From Marivita sp051859345 (lineage in GTDB: Bacteria; Pseudomonadota; Alphaproteobacteria; Rhodobacterales; Rhodobacteraceae), in the NCBI RefSeq assembly GCF_051859345.1, contig NZ_JBHYFV010000013.1, positions 45,975 through 109,974 of the forward strand: a DNA stretch of 64,000 nt, given 5' to 3'. A program made the position numbers and the translations under genes. Positions 28,864 through 37,959 of the stretch are shown here, piece by piece (the stretch's first letter is position 1; each line of letters begins with the position of its first letter). The notes below the pieces were generated by a model. The model was not told where the DNA came from, did no database searches, and saw only the letters and a program-made list of their open reading frames with translations.

Positions 28864-29051
28864 CTGTCTGTCGTCAGGTCAACTCGATCAAGGATATTCG
28901 CCTTGAATTGTAATGAAATACCGGCCCCGGTTCAAAGCAATTCCCGACATTCCGGCACTGCTGCGCCGACAACCGCCACCGGGGGGGCAGGGATCAAAGG
29001 GATTTGACCAAATCCGCTTGATCTGCGAGAAACCCATTCGTATTTTCCCGT

Positions 29052-29522
29052 ATGGATGCAGATTTCATGCTCGATGATGTCGACAAGCGCGTGTTGCGCA
29101 GGTTTCAGATGGATCCGACCCTCACCATTGCTGACCTTGCCACGCAGGCCGGTGTGTCAACCGCAACCTGCGCGCGCCGGTTGCAACGGCTTCGCGACAC
29201 AGGTGTGATCCGCGCCGTCCGGGCTGTGGTGAACTGGCCCGCCCTGGGCTATTCTGTCGAAGTGTCGCATCGCGTCACCCTAGACAAGACCCAACCCCGC
29301 GCCTTCGATGAATTTCTCGCCGCCGCCCGCACCGTGCCCGAGGTGATCGAGGTGCAGACCTTCCTTGGGCAGGTGGACGCGCGCCTGTCCGTCATCGCCC
29401 GCGACATGCCGCATTACCAGCAGGTCTACCGTAACAAGCTTCTGACCCTGCCACATATCGCCGACATCGAGGCGCTGATGCACATCGCCCGCGTCAAATT
29501 CGACGAGACACTCCCCCTGTGA
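29052..29522 (+). CDS. Lrp/AsnC family transcriptional regulator
   Basis: 156 residues. An N-terminal winged helix (VDKRVLRRFQMDPTLTIADLATQAGVSTATCARRLQRLRDTGVI) is followed by an AsnC-type ligand-binding domain. Lrp/AsnC proteins sense amino acids and control their metabolism. It is the first of two adjacent regulators, 7 bp apart, upstream of a class V aminotransferase; control of that gene is a reasonable guess. Confidence 0.92.
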   Translation: MDADFMLDDVDKRVLRRFQMDPTLTIADLATQAGVSTATCARRLQRLRDTGVIRAVRAVVNWPALGYSVEVSHRVTLDKTQPRAFDEFLAAARTVPEVIEVQTFLGQVDARLSVIARDMPHYQQVYRNKLLTLPHIADIEALMHIARVKFDETLPL

Positions 29523-29529
29523 GGTTCCT

Positions 29530-29988
29530 GTGATCGACCTTGACGACACCGATCGCGCGATGATCCGCGCCGTGGCACAAGACGCCCTGATCAGCGCGGG
29601 CACGCTGGGCCGACAGTTGGGCCTCAGCCAACCCGCCGCATGGCGCAGGCTCAAACGCCTGCGCGATGCAGGTGTCTTCCGGGGCCAGCGGCTTGACCTT
29701 GACGCGCAGGCGCTGGGCTTTGGCGTGACCGTGTTTCTGGGTGTGAAACTCGCCACGAAAGGCCGCGTCAGCCTCGAAGATTTCGAACGCGCCGTGACCG
29801 CCATTCCCGAAGTGCAGACGGTCGAACATGTGCTGGGTGCCTATGATTACCGCCTGCGCGTCGTCGCCCGCGACATCGCCGATTTCGAACGCGTCCTGCG
29901 CCGTCGCATCATGACCCTGCCGGGGGTCGGCAATATCGACGCCAATGTGCTTCTGTCCGAAGAACGGCTGGCCGGTCCCCTGCTTTAA
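29530..29988 (+). CDS. Lrp/AsnC family transcriptional regulator
   Basis: 152 residues: helix-turn-helix (DRAMIRAVAQDALISAGTLGRQLGLSQPAAWRRLKRLRDAGVF) plus an AsnC effector domain with the EHVLGAYDYRLRVVARDI strand. It is in tandem with, but diverged from, the preceding regulator, so the two may form hetero-oligomers or respond to different amino acids. An 87-bp spacer separates it from the aminotransferase. Confidence 0.92.
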   Translation: MIDLDDTDRAMIRAVAQDALISAGTLGRQLGLSQPAAWRRLKRLRDAGVFRGQRLDLDAQALGFGVTVFLGVKLATKGRVSLEDFERAVTAIPEVQTVEHVLGAYDYRLRVVARDIADFERVLRRRIMTLPGVGNIDANVLLSEERLAGPLL

Positions 29989-30075
29989 ATCGGACAAACT
30001 GTCCATTCCGCGTCGCGGCGTTTGCGCAGACCCACCGTTCCGGGGTAGCCATGTCGCACCTTTAGGAGATGCATC

Positions 30076-31212
30076 ATGGCTTTGCTCAATACCGTAGACC
30101 CGAACGGTCTCGAAGAATTCTCTGTGGTCTTCACCGACCGCTCGCTCAATCACATGTCCCCGACCTTTCAGGCCGTGATGACCGACATCTCGGACATGCT
30201 CAAAGAGGTCTACAACGCCGACGCGGTGGTGCTTGTCCCCGGCGGCGGCAGCTATGGGATGGAGGCAGTGGCGCGCCAGTTCGGGCAGGGGGCCAGAACC
30301 CTGATCGTGCGCAATGGCTGGTTCTCCTACCGCTGGACGCAGATTTTCGACGCAGGCCAGTTCGGCGGCGACACCTTGGTGATGAAAGCCCGCCAGACCG
30401 GGAACGACGTGTTCGCTCCCTTCGCCCCGGCCCCCATCGACGAGGTGACGGCCCGCATCCGCGAGGAAAAGCCCGACATTGTCTTCGCCCCCCATGTCGA
30501 AACCAGCGCCGGGATCATCCTGCCGGATGACTATGTCAACGCGCTTGCCACAGCGGCACACGAGGTCGGGGCGCTCATGGTGCTCGACTGCATCGCCTCG
30601 GGCTGCGCCTGGATCGACATGAAGGCGACCGGTGTCGATGTCTTGATCTCGGCCCCGCAAAAAGGCTGGTCCGCCACACCCAGCACCGGTCTGGTGATGC
30701 TGTCGGACCGTGCGGTGGCGCATATGCAGGACACCACGTCCAACAGCTTTGCCGTCGATCTCAAGAAGTGGCATCAGATCATGATGGCCTATGAAAACGG
30801 CGGCCACGCCTATCACGCCACCATGCCCACGGACAGCCTGCGCGCCTTCCGCGACACGATGCTGGAAACCCGCGATTACGGCTTTGAAGAACTGAAAGAC
30901 GCGCAATGGGCGCTTGGCAACGCGGTGCGCGCCGCTCTCAAGGCTCGCGGCATCAACTCGGTCGCCGCCGAAGGCTTCGGCGCTCCGGGTGTTGTGGTCA
31001 GCTACACCACCGATGCGGAAATCCAGTCCGGCCGCGCCTTCGCCTCCCGTGGCATGCAGATCGCCGCCGGTGTACCGCTCCAATGCGACGAACCGCCGGA
31101 ATTCAGCACCTTCCGCCTTGGCCTCTTCGGCCTCGACAAGCTTTATGATATCGAAGGCACCCTTGCGCGGCTCACCTCGGTGCTGGACGAGGTTCTCTCC
31201 GACCATCCCTGA
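30076..31212 (+). CDS. class V aminotransferase (alanine/serine-glyoxylate type)
   Basis: 378 residues with the fold-type I PLP domain. The glycine-rich cofactor loop is VLVPGGGSYGMEAVARQF (about 52-69), the Asp pairing the pyridine nitrogen is in MVLDCIASG (about 171), and the Schiff-base lysine is Lys196 in ISAPQKGWS. The family transfers amino groups between serine, alanine, aspartate or purine-derived amines and glyoxylate or pyruvate; the exact pair is not clear. GGAG at about 30063 serves the ATG. Two Lrp genes precede it. Confidence 0.88.
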   Translation: MALLNTVDPNGLEEFSVVFTDRSLNHMSPTFQAVMTDISDMLKEVYNADAVVLVPGGGSYGMEAVARQFGQGARTLIVRNGWFSYRWTQIFDAGQFGGDTLVMKARQTGNDVFAPFAPAPIDEVTARIREEKPDIVFAPHVETSAGIILPDDYVNALATAAHEVGALMVLDCIASGCAWIDMKATGVDVLISAPQKGWSATPSTGLVMLSDRAVAHMQDTTSNSFAVDLKKWHQIMMAYENGGHAYHATMPTDSLRAFRDTMLETRDYGFEELKDAQWALGNAVRAALKARGINSVAAEGFGAPGVVVSYTTDAEIQSGRAFASRGMQIAAGVPLQCDEPPEFSTFRLGLFGLDKLYDIEGTLARLTSVLDEVLSDHP

Positions 31213-31233
31213 TCGGACTGATCGACAACAAAA

Positions 31234-31263
31234 AAGCCGGGCACAATGCACGATCCCCGGCTT
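31234..31263. terminator. bidirectional Rho-independent terminator
   Basis: Arms AAGCCGGG (31234-31241) and CCCGGCTT (31256-31263) form a GC-rich stem flanked by an A run on the left and a T-rich CTTCTTTTT tail on the right. It serves both the aminotransferase (+) and the J-domain gene (-). Confidence 0.75.
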
Positions 31264-31356
31264 CTTCTTTTTAAAAATATGCCAAAGCGCCAATGGCCAC
31301 GGCCACAACGATCCCGAAACGCGCGGCCGGGTCCAACCAACCGCAGCGACAGCGCC

Positions 31357-31989
31357 TTACTTGAAGTTCCGGCTGTCCTTGATCTGATCCCAGGCCCAGA
31401 CCACAAGCTGCAACTGCTCTTCCTGCGACCGGTCTCCGCCGTTGATATCCGGATGCAACACCTTGATCAGCGCCTTGTACGACTTGCGCACCTCGGCCTT
31501 GGTCCAGCTGTCCTTGGCCTCCAGGATCTCCATCGCGCGCCGTTCGGTTGGTGGCAATCGTTTGGAATACCCCGCAGACCCGCCATTCTTGCCGGGATTG
31601 CGCGTCGCATTGTCCCCCAGCACCTGATGTGGATCCTCGATCCCCAACCGCGCCCAGGCCTTGGCCTCGGGATCGCGGTAATCCTTGGTCTTGCGCTCCC
31701 ACACCTTGTCCGAGGACGCCTGTGCGTTCATCTCGGCCTCGGTCTTGCCGTCAAAGAAATTCCACTTCAGGTTGTACTCGCGCACATGCTCCTGACAGAA
31801 CCAGAAATAATCATCCAGCACATCTGGCGCCTTGGGCGCCCGGAACTTTCCGGCCTCTTCGCAGCCCTCATGGTCGCACAGACGGACTGACGTTTCTGAC
31901 GCTCCTGACATGCCCCGGCGACCACGAGGGTTCTTCTTCTTGGCGGACCTGACCGACATGTCAAAACCGAATGGATCTGATTTGCTCAT
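31357..31989 (-). CDS. J-domain protein
   Basis: 210 residues from the ATG at 31989. The J domain is at the C-terminus (about residues 145-208: ILEAKDSWTKAEVRKSYKALIKVLHPDINGGD), with the HPD tripeptide that stimulates DnaK. The N-terminal 130 residues are basic then acidic, with a Cys/His set (CDHEGC...FCQEHVREYN) that could bind zinc. There are no classical DnaJ Gly/Phe or substrate domains, so it is a specialised co-chaperone. It diverges from bolA, 74 bp away. Confidence 0.87.
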   Translation of the reverse strand: MSKSDPFGFDMSVRSAKKKNPRGRRGMSGASETSVRLCDHEGCEEAGKFRAPKAPDVLDDYFWFCQEHVREYNLKWNFFDGKTEAEMNAQASSDKVWERKTKDYRDPEAKAWARLGIEDPHQVLGDNATRNPGKNGGSAGYSKRLPPTERRAMEILEAKDSWTKAEVRKSYKALIKVLHPDINGGDRSQEEQLQLVVWAWDQIKDSRNFK

Positions 31990-32063
31990 AACCTGCCCTT
32001 TTCGACTCGGAGGCAACACCTTAGACCAAAACGCGACAGAGGTAAGGTGCAGGACGCGAAAAA

Positions 32064-32321
32064 ATGACCAGAACTGAACAGATCGAGACACGACTCCGCG
32101 AGGCGCTCGCCCCGCGAGAACTCATGGTACAGGATGACAGCGAAAGCCATCGTGGCCATGCCGGTTACCAGGAAGGTGGCGAAAGCCATTTCAACGTCCG
32201 CATTCGCGCGGACGCCTTCAAAGGCCAATCCCGCATTGCCCGTCACCGCATGGTCCACAAGGCTCTCGGCCCCGACCTTGTCGCGGCGATTCACGCCCTG
32301 TCGATGGATCTTGACACATAG
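32064..32321 (+). CDS. bolA: BolA family protein
   Basis: 85 residues covering the whole family length. The KH-like fold motif HFNVRIRADAFKGQSRIARHRMVHKAL is typical. BolA proteins with monothiol glutaredoxins handle iron-sulfur clusters and affect cell shape and biofilm. It diverges from the J-domain gene, a pairing often seen in this group. Confidence 0.93.
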   Translation: MTRTEQIETRLREALAPRELMVQDDSESHRGHAGYQEGGESHFNVRIRADAFKGQSRIARHRMVHKALGPDLVAAIHALSMDLDT

Positions 32322-32409
32322 GGCGCAGCTTTGCGCGGATCGCCGGGGCGTGTCGCACCCCCGGCGCTTTCAGGGACTCACCACACCTTTGGGGTGGACC
32401 GCGCAGCGA

Positions 32410-32826
32410 TCACGCAGGCCGCGTCTCTTCGCTGCCCTCTTCATAGTCGTCGTCGGTGGTTTCGACATCGGACCGTGTCTTCCTCGCCGCAGACCGCTCT
32501 GCCGCAGGAGCCGCCAACGCCGCCACCGGCGATGTTGCTGTCAACACTGGCTCGGCCCGCACAGGTGTCGGCCGGGGAGCCTCGACCGGAGTCTCCGCCG
32601 CCATTTCGCGACGAAACACCAACAGCGTCCGCCAATGCGTCGCCGACCCGGTCAACCCCTGCCGCTCTTCCGAAGGCAACACGTCCGAGCGCTGGTACTC
32701 CCAGCCCTCCGCCGCCAATGCGTTGATCGCCTGTTCCACCCCCAGCGCAAACCGCGCCTCGGGCGTCTTGAGCCCCTTGGCCTTGACCCCCTTCACCGGG
32801 GCCGGAACCACCTTGTATTCGTACAT
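32410..32826 (-). CDS. DUF4177 domain protein
   Basis: 138 residues. Residues 1-75 form DUF4177 (MYEYKVVPAP...GVEQAINALAAEGWEYQRSDVLP...WRTLLVFRR). The C-terminal half is low-complexity, rich in Ala, Pro, Glu and Arg, ending acidic, and is probably disordered. Function is unknown; the family often sits alone in alphaproteobacteria. Start MYEYKVV is at the family N-terminus. Confidence 0.82.
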   Translation of the reverse strand: MYEYKVVPAPVKGVKAKGLKTPEARFALGVEQAINALAAEGWEYQRSDVLPSEERQGLTGSATHWRTLLVFRREMAAETPVEAPRPTPVRAEPVLTATSPVAALAAPAAERSAARKTRSDVETTDDDYEEGSEETRPA

Positions 32827-32994
32827 GCCAACCGCCTTACATCAGAACCGCAGCCCTCATACTTTAGCCCACGCCCAGAGGCCAGCCCCGCAGGCGCGGC
32901 CTCCTCCTGGTGCGCAATCACTTAACCTACGCCAGAGTGGTACAGTTCGATCGTACAAACCGTACAAGATGTGGGCACCACGCCCCGAAAACAC

Positions 32995-33021
32995 GAAAAC
33001 GGACCCAGTAGGCCCGTTTTC
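32995..33021 (-). terminator. hairpin downstream of gatB
   Basis: Arms GAAAACGG (32995-33002) and CCGTTTTC (33014-33021) with an 11-nt loop, 60 bp beyond the gatB stop. Read on the minus strand, the stem is followed by a T-rich stretch, fitting termination. Confidence 0.6.
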
Positions 33022-33080
33022 ACCGCTTGAAGCGTGACCGTCGAACGGCCCAAACGTACAAATCCGCTTGTTCGCAGGCG

Positions 33081-34595
33081 TTACAGCCCCAGTTTTGCCG
33101 TCACGATCTGGTTGACTGCCGCCGGGTTGGCCTTGCCGCCCGTGGCTTTCATCACCTGACCCACAAACCAGCCCGCAAGTTTCGGATTTTGCTTGGCTTT
33201 TTCCACCTGCGCCGGGTTTGCCGCGATGATCTCGTCCACCGCTTTTTCGATCATACCGGTGTCGGTGACCTGCTTCATGCCCCGCGCCTCGACGATCTCT
33301 GCCGGGTCGCCCCCTTCGGTATAGACGATCTCGAACAGGTCTTTCGCGATCTTGCCCGAGATGTCGCCTTTCTTGATAAGCGCAATGATTCCAGCGAGTT
33401 GCGCAGGCGAGACCGGGCTTTCTCCAATGTCGTGATCTTCCTTCTTGAGTCGACCGAACAATTCGTTGATGACCCAATTCGCCGCCAGCTTGCCATCACC
33501 ACACGCGGCAACAACGTTTTCGAAATACCCCGCGTTTGCCGTGTCCGCCGTCAGCACGTCCGCGTCATACTCCGAAAGCGCGAACTCCTTGACAAAGCGC
33601 GCTTTTTTCTCGTCCGGAAGTTCCGGCAGGTTCGCCGCGATGTCGTCCACCCACGCCTGTTCGATCTCCAAAGGCAGCAGATCCGGGCAGGGGAAGTAGC
33701 GATAATCATGCGCCTCTTCCTTGGAGCGCATTGATCTTGTTTCATTTTTATCCGGATCGTAAAGCCGCGTTTCCTGATCAATCTTGCCACCGGCCTCCAG
33801 AATTCCGATCTGCCGCCGCGCCTCGTAGTCAATCGCCATCTGGATGAACCGCATGGAGTTCATGTTCTTGATCTCGCAGCGTGTGCCGAGATGGGAAAAA
33901 TCCTGTGATTCCTGATACTTCTCGTACTGACCGGGACGACAAACCGACACGTTCACATCCGCCCGCAGGTTGCCGTTCTGCATGTTTCCGTCACACGTCC
34001 CCAGATACCGCAAGATCTGGCGCAGCTTCACAACATAAGCCGCCGCTTCCTCGGGACCGCGGATATCTGGGCGGCTGACAATCTCCATCAGCGCCACACC
34101 CGTCCGGTTGAGATCCACAAACGACATCGTCGGGTCCATATCGTGAATCGACTTGCCCGCATCCTGTTCGATGTGAATGCGTTCGATCCGCACCAGCCGT
34201 GCAATGCCGGGTTCCATGTCCACGATCACTTCACCTTCACCCACGATAGGGTGATAAAGCTGGCTGATCTGGTAGCCTTGCGGCAAGTCCGGATAGAAAT
34301 AATTCTTGCGATCAAAGGCACTTACAAGGTTGATCTGCGCCTTGAGGCCCAACCCGGTGCGCACCGCCTGTTCGACGCAGAACTCGTTGATGACCGGAAG
34401 CATCCCCGGCATCGCGGCGTCCACGAAGGCCACGTTGGAATTGGGTTCCGCGCCGAACTGCGTGGACGCCCCGGAAAACAGCTTGGCCTTGGAGGCAATC
34501 TGCGCATGCACCTCCATCCCGATCACCAGTTCCCAATCGTGCTTGGCACCGGCGATTACCTTGGGTTTCGGGGTCTCAAAGCTCAGGTCCAACAT
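33081..34595 (-). CDS. gatB: Asp-tRNA(Asn)/Glu-tRNA(Gln) amidotransferase subunit B
   Basis: 504 residues from the ATG at 34595 (MLDLSFETPKPK). GatB binds the mischarged tRNA and performs the kinase step of the GatCAB complex. Signatures: WELVIGMEVHAQIASKAKLFSGA, RKNYFYPDLPQGYQISQ, EDAGKSIHDMDPTMSFVDLNRTG-like segment, and the C-terminal YqeY-like domain ending KANPAAVNQIVTAKLGL. gatA and gatC are not in this window. Confidence 0.97.
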   Translation of the reverse strand: MLDLSFETPKPKVIAGAKHDWELVIGMEVHAQIASKAKLFSGASTQFGAEPNSNVAFVDAAMPGMLPVINEFCVEQAVRTGLGLKAQINLVSAFDRKNYFYPDLPQGYQISQLYHPIVGEGEVIVDMEPGIARLVRIERIHIEQDAGKSIHDMDPTMSFVDLNRTGVALMEIVSRPDIRGPEEAAAYVVKLRQILRYLGTCDGNMQNGNLRADVNVSVCRPGQYEKYQESQDFSHLGTRCEIKNMNSMRFIQMAIDYEARRQIGILEAGGKIDQETRLYDPDKNETRSMRSKEEAHDYRYFPCPDLLPLEIEQAWVDDIAANLPELPDEKKARFVKEFALSEYDADVLTADTANAGYFENVVAACGDGKLAANWVINELFGRLKKEDHDIGESPVSPAQLAGIIALIKKGDISGKIAKDLFEIVYTEGGDPAEIVEARGMKQVTDTGMIEKAVDEIIAANPAQVEKAKQNPKLAGWFVGQVMKATGGKANPAAVNQIVTAKLGL

Positions 34596-34687
34596 GGCAC
34601 ATCCTCTTGGCGCGAACGCCGCGTGGAATACGCCAGAGGGGGGCAAGGAGCAAGAGGGCGGTGGGCGGTTTTGACATCCCGAGTGTC

Positions 34688-35881
34688 CTACGCATCCGGG
34701 TTCGTGACAGGCGGAAGCCCACGCGCATGACGGTCAAGCGCCGCCGAGGCGCGCTGTCGTCCCTTGGCAAGCCGGTCCTGATCGTCGAGCCGTGACGCCC
34801 AGACACCTTTCGCGGCGTACCAGACACGGGGATGAACTTCGCGCAGATGCTCGCTGACGATCCAGTCAAAGCAGTCCGCGATCCGCGCGCGCGCCTCAAG
34901 GTTGACGCCAGCGGGCTCAAGCGCGCTGCCCGTGTAGGCGGCAAGAACATTGACGCTGTGCTGGTCTGTCTGACGCGCCAGAATGTCACGCAGCCCTGTG
35001 CAGAAGAGGTCCGCATCCAGAAGGGCAAACGCCTCATCATCGACACTGAGCGCATCAAGATATGTCCAGGTGTATCCGCCGGTGCCCCAGATGTCGCTGG
35101 TGCGCTCCATCGTGCGACGCGCCTCGTGATCCAGCCGCTGATAGCTGCCGAACCAGCGCGGCAGCATGTGGTTGCCAAGGGCACGCATGTATTTGGCGAC
35201 GCCGGGGGCAAGGTCGATCAGGTCTTCATAATCGTCGCTGGCCCGCGTCCTGGGCCGCGTTTCGGCCGACAGCAAGGCGCAGCGCACAGCGGCGAGCATG
35301 GGCGAGTCGAGCTCAAAGGCATCGTATTGGTCGATCAGGTCACCCGCGCTCTTGAAGTGGCGGAAAAAGGCGGCGCGATGGGCGGCCGGGATGTCCTGCC
35401 GCCAGCCTTCGCCGCGCCAGGCCCAGCCAATGTCGATATGGGCCATCGCAACCACATAGGCGACGCCGTGATCATGTTCGGTTTCATCCAGCACAAGCTG
35501 CATGTCGTTCATGATCGACACGGCACTCAGTTCGTCACCTGCCTTTACCGCCCGATTGGCGGCCGTGATCAGGTCTGCGCGCGCGCCCTCGGCCAGGATT
35601 TCCGCTTCGGGGACACCGCCGGGTGTGGTGACGCGGCCTGCATCGGCGGTGCGGATGCGATCGCCAAGGGTGGCCCAGGCATCCTGCCGTGCCATGTACA
35701 ATCCGGCCTCGAACAGGGCGTGGTGCATGTCCTCTTCTTCGCTGGTCGTCTTGATGGGAAGGTTCAATTTCGGGGTGGTCTTCAGCGCTTCGATATTCAG
35801 CAGGGTTCCCCCCGAAACCGGTGCATCAACACCACTGCGGGCTTTGCGGATCAGGGTTGTCAGGTTGTCCAGAACGGGCAT
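34688..35881 (-). CDS. hypothetical protein, 397 residues
   Basis: I do not recognise this family. The sequence is helical and soluble, without signal peptide or membrane segment. It has acidic middle regions (SEEEDMHHALFEAGLYMARQDAWATLGDRI; YVVAMAHIDIGWAWRGEGW) and a TPR-like feel without a clear repeat period; several Trp/Tyr/His-rich stretches might bind a ligand. A ribosome site GAAGG precedes ATG 35881. The 16-bp sequence starting TCAGGTTGTCC occurs at 35860-35875 inside the gene start and again at 35893-35908 just upstream, a short in-frame duplication across the start. Confidence 0.7.
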   Translation of the reverse strand: MPVLDNLTTLIRKARSGVDAPVSGGTLLNIEALKTTPKLNLPIKTTSEEEDMHHALFEAGLYMARQDAWATLGDRIRTADAGRVTTPGGVPEAEILAEGARADLITAANRAVKAGDELSAVSIMNDMQLVLDETEHDHGVAYVVAMAHIDIGWAWRGEGWRQDIPAAHRAAFFRHFKSAGDLIDQYDAFELDSPMLAAVRCALLSAETRPRTRASDDYEDLIDLAPGVAKYMRALGNHMLPRWFGSYQRLDHEARRTMERTSDIWGTGGYTWTYLDALSVDDEAFALLDADLFCTGLRDILARQTDQHSVNVLAAYTGSALEPAGVNLEARARIADCFDWIVSEHLREVHPRVWYAAKGVWASRLDDQDRLAKGRQRASAALDRHARGLPPVTNPDA

Positions 35882-36124
35882 CGCATTGGCCTTCAGGTTG
35901 TCCAGAACAGGTTCCGGACGGGAATGGGAATGCCCAATGATTTGCCTGAAAAAAATGTCTCAAATCAGGCGTCAAAACGATTTCGAAGGGGTATTCTGGA
36001 GGCGTCGGCAATGCCTTGGCTGTTTTCCACCGAAGATCGGAATTTCGCGCAGAAAGCCGCGCATGGATCGGCCCAACGGCGCTTGTGCTTGATTTTTGGC
36101 GAAAAATCGGAAACACACGTCCGG

Positions 36125-36844
36125 ATGTCACGCTGGGGGATCATATGCGTGGCGGTGTTGATGCTTGGTTTTTCCGGGTCCGTTTCCGCGACACCTGCCA
36201 CAATGGTTGATGGGCAATCAACCACCGCGCTGACCGCGTCGCTGCGGCCTGTCGCGCGAAATTACACCCCGCTTCCTGACATGCGCTGGAGCCATCGAAA
36301 CGAAGCTGACCGCTGGTCGCGCGCCGCGCTGATGGCGCTGCGCAGTCACGCAAGCGTTCTGCCGCGTACCGTTCCGAAAGACATCGCGGATTGGTGTCCG
36401 GCCTATACATCCAACGATACATCCGCGCGCGAAGCGTTCTGGGTCGGCCTGTTGTCGACGCTTGCCAAACACGAAAGCACCTTCCGTCCGACAGCCGTGG
36501 GTGGTGGCGGAAAATGGTATGGGCTGCTTCAAATCCTGCCAGCCACGGCACGGGGATATCGTTGCAATGCGACCTCGCGCGATGCGCTCAAGAATGGGGG
36601 CGCAAATTTGCAATGTGCGCTCCGGATCATGGCCGTGACAGTGCCGCGCGATGGCGTGGTGGCCTACGGCATGCGCGGTGTGGCTGCGGATTGGGGCCCG
36701 TTTCACAGTCGGATCAAACGCACTGACATGATGAAGTGGATCCGCGCGCAGCCTTACTGTGCAGGGCTTTCGCGGTCTTTACGTCCGGTGGCACGCCCTG
36801 TTCGTGCCCCATGGCAAGGGGTTGTGTCGACCCAAGGGTTCTAG
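36125..36844 (+). CDS. lytic transglycosylase-like (SLT) exported protein
   Basis: 239 residues from ATG 36125, which begins a signal peptide (MSRWGIICVAVLMLGFSGSVSA). The SLT-type core shows the catalytic Glu in LAKHESTFRPTAVGG, then the GLLQILPATARGY segment equivalent to GLMQ. These enzymes cleave the MurNAc-GlcNAc bond to 1,6-anhydro products in the periplasm. A Cys-rich middle (WCPAYTS, YRCNATS, LQCALRI) suggests disulfides. The last 4 bp overlap the convergent acyltransferase gene. Confidence 0.85.
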   Translation: MSRWGIICVAVLMLGFSGSVSATPATMVDGQSTTALTASLRPVARNYTPLPDMRWSHRNEADRWSRAALMALRSHASVLPRTVPKDIADWCPAYTSNDTSAREAFWVGLLSTLAKHESTFRPTAVGGGGKWYGLLQILPATARGYRCNATSRDALKNGGANLQCALRIMAVTVPRDGVVAYGMRGVAADWGPFHSRIKRTDMMKWIRAQPYCAGLSRSLRPVARPVRAPWQGVVSTQGF

Positions 36845-37701
36845 GCCCGCCGCGCCGGAAAGCGGGACGCATCCAACAGAGACACGCCCTGCATCGGCGC
36901 TTCGCCCAAGGCCAGTGTCGCACGTCGCAAAAGCGCAATCCCGTCTTCCGAATTTTCTGGCAGTGCCTTTGGGGAAATCTGCTCTCCCACCCGAATTTCA
37001 TAGGGTTGACGGTGCTTGTTCAGGGTTTCATGGAACAGGGTGATGTCGCGCAATGTCGGGTGGATCGCGTCGAACAGATAGAACAGCGCCGAATTGCGCG
37101 CCTGAAGATGGATCGGGATCACCGGAAGGTCAAACTTGCGCGCCAGCATCGCGGCAGAGGCCATCCAGGGACGCTCGTGCAGCCGCGTACCGCGTCGTTT
37201 GGCCAGACGCCCTGACGGGAAAATGACACCCAGGCGACCCTCCTTGACGGCCTGCCGGGCGAAAACCATCGTCTCGCGCGTCTTGGCGTGGCTGCGCCGA
37301 TCCTTGCGCCATTCCACGGGCGCAATCATGTCGGCCATCTGCGGCATCACTTTCAGAATGTCATGATTCGCAAAGTAATACGCGTCCGGGCGTATGGATT
37401 TCAGAATGCCATGCAGAATGATCCCATCTGCAATCCCCGTCGGGTGATTGGCGACGATCAAGGCCGCCCCACGCCGCGGCAGCTGGCCCAGACCCGACAC
37501 CGTCACCTTCTGTGCCAGACGCTCTGCCATGATGTTCATGATCTGCGATGAGGGCAGCGTGCCGATCTCTTCAGCCAGCGCGACGGTGCTGTCATAACCC
37601 AAAAGCGTGTTCAGGACAGGGCGGGCGAAAGAGGCTGCCATCGTCGGCCGGAACAGCCAAGGCGCGCGGTCCTCGATCAGTGGGTCAATCCGGTCTTTCA
37701 T
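36841..37701 (-). CDS. lysophospholipid acyltransferase family (PlsC-like)
   Basis: 286 residues from the ATG at 37701. The acyl acceptor motif is NHPTGIADG (H-x5-D in this branch rather than the usual H-x4-D), with a later FPSGRLAKRR (block III-like) and LPVIPIHLQARNS. PlsC-type enzymes acylate lysophosphatidate in membrane lipid synthesis; this branch may act on ornithine or other lipids. No membrane helix is clear. It lies downstream of nothing related. Confidence 0.82.
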   Translation of the reverse strand: MKDRIDPLIEDRAPWLFRPTMAASFARPVLNTLLGYDSTVALAEEIGTLPSSQIMNIMAERLAQKVTVSGLGQLPRRGAALIVANHPTGIADGIILHGILKSIRPDAYYFANHDILKVMPQMADMIAPVEWRKDRRSHAKTRETMVFARQAVKEGRLGVIFPSGRLAKRRGTRLHERPWMASAAMLARKFDLPVIPIHLQARNSALFYLFDAIHPTLRDITLFHETLNKHRQPYEIRVGEQISPKALPENSEDGIALLRRATLALGEAPMQGVSLLDASRFPARRA

Positions 37702-37906
37702 GCGGCCTCTCCTGACAGAACTGCGTGTCAATGGCATGACAAACGCAGAGCAAACTGTTCCGGGAGGCAAGTCATAATTCCGAAACACCTACCTTTGCGC
37801 AATGTCATGCCACTTGCCCCTCAACGCAGGCAACCCTCCGCCGGTTCCCAAAAGAATGGCCGCGTTGAAAAAAGGCGAAGAGGTACGGTGCCTGCCGATT
37901 GCCAGC

Positions 37907-37935
37907 CCGATCCAACGCGGCACCGATTGGATCGG
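37907..37935 (-). terminator. hairpin downstream of pepN
   Basis: Arms CCGATCCAA (37907-37915) and TTGGATCGG (37927-37935) with an 11-nt loop, 25 bp past the pepN stop. There is no T tract, so termination would be weak or Rho-assisted. Confidence 0.45.
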
Positions 37936-37959
37936 TTGACCCGACAACCAGTCATCCGG

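Noticed and set aside
29494..31308. 604-codon minus-strand open frame
   Set aside because: Antisense to the second Lrp gene and the class V aminotransferase, both of which have intact family motifs.
34832..36124. Long upstream extension of the lytic transglycosylase frame
   Set aside because: The extension is antisense to the 397-residue unknown gene; the signal peptide places the true start at 36125.
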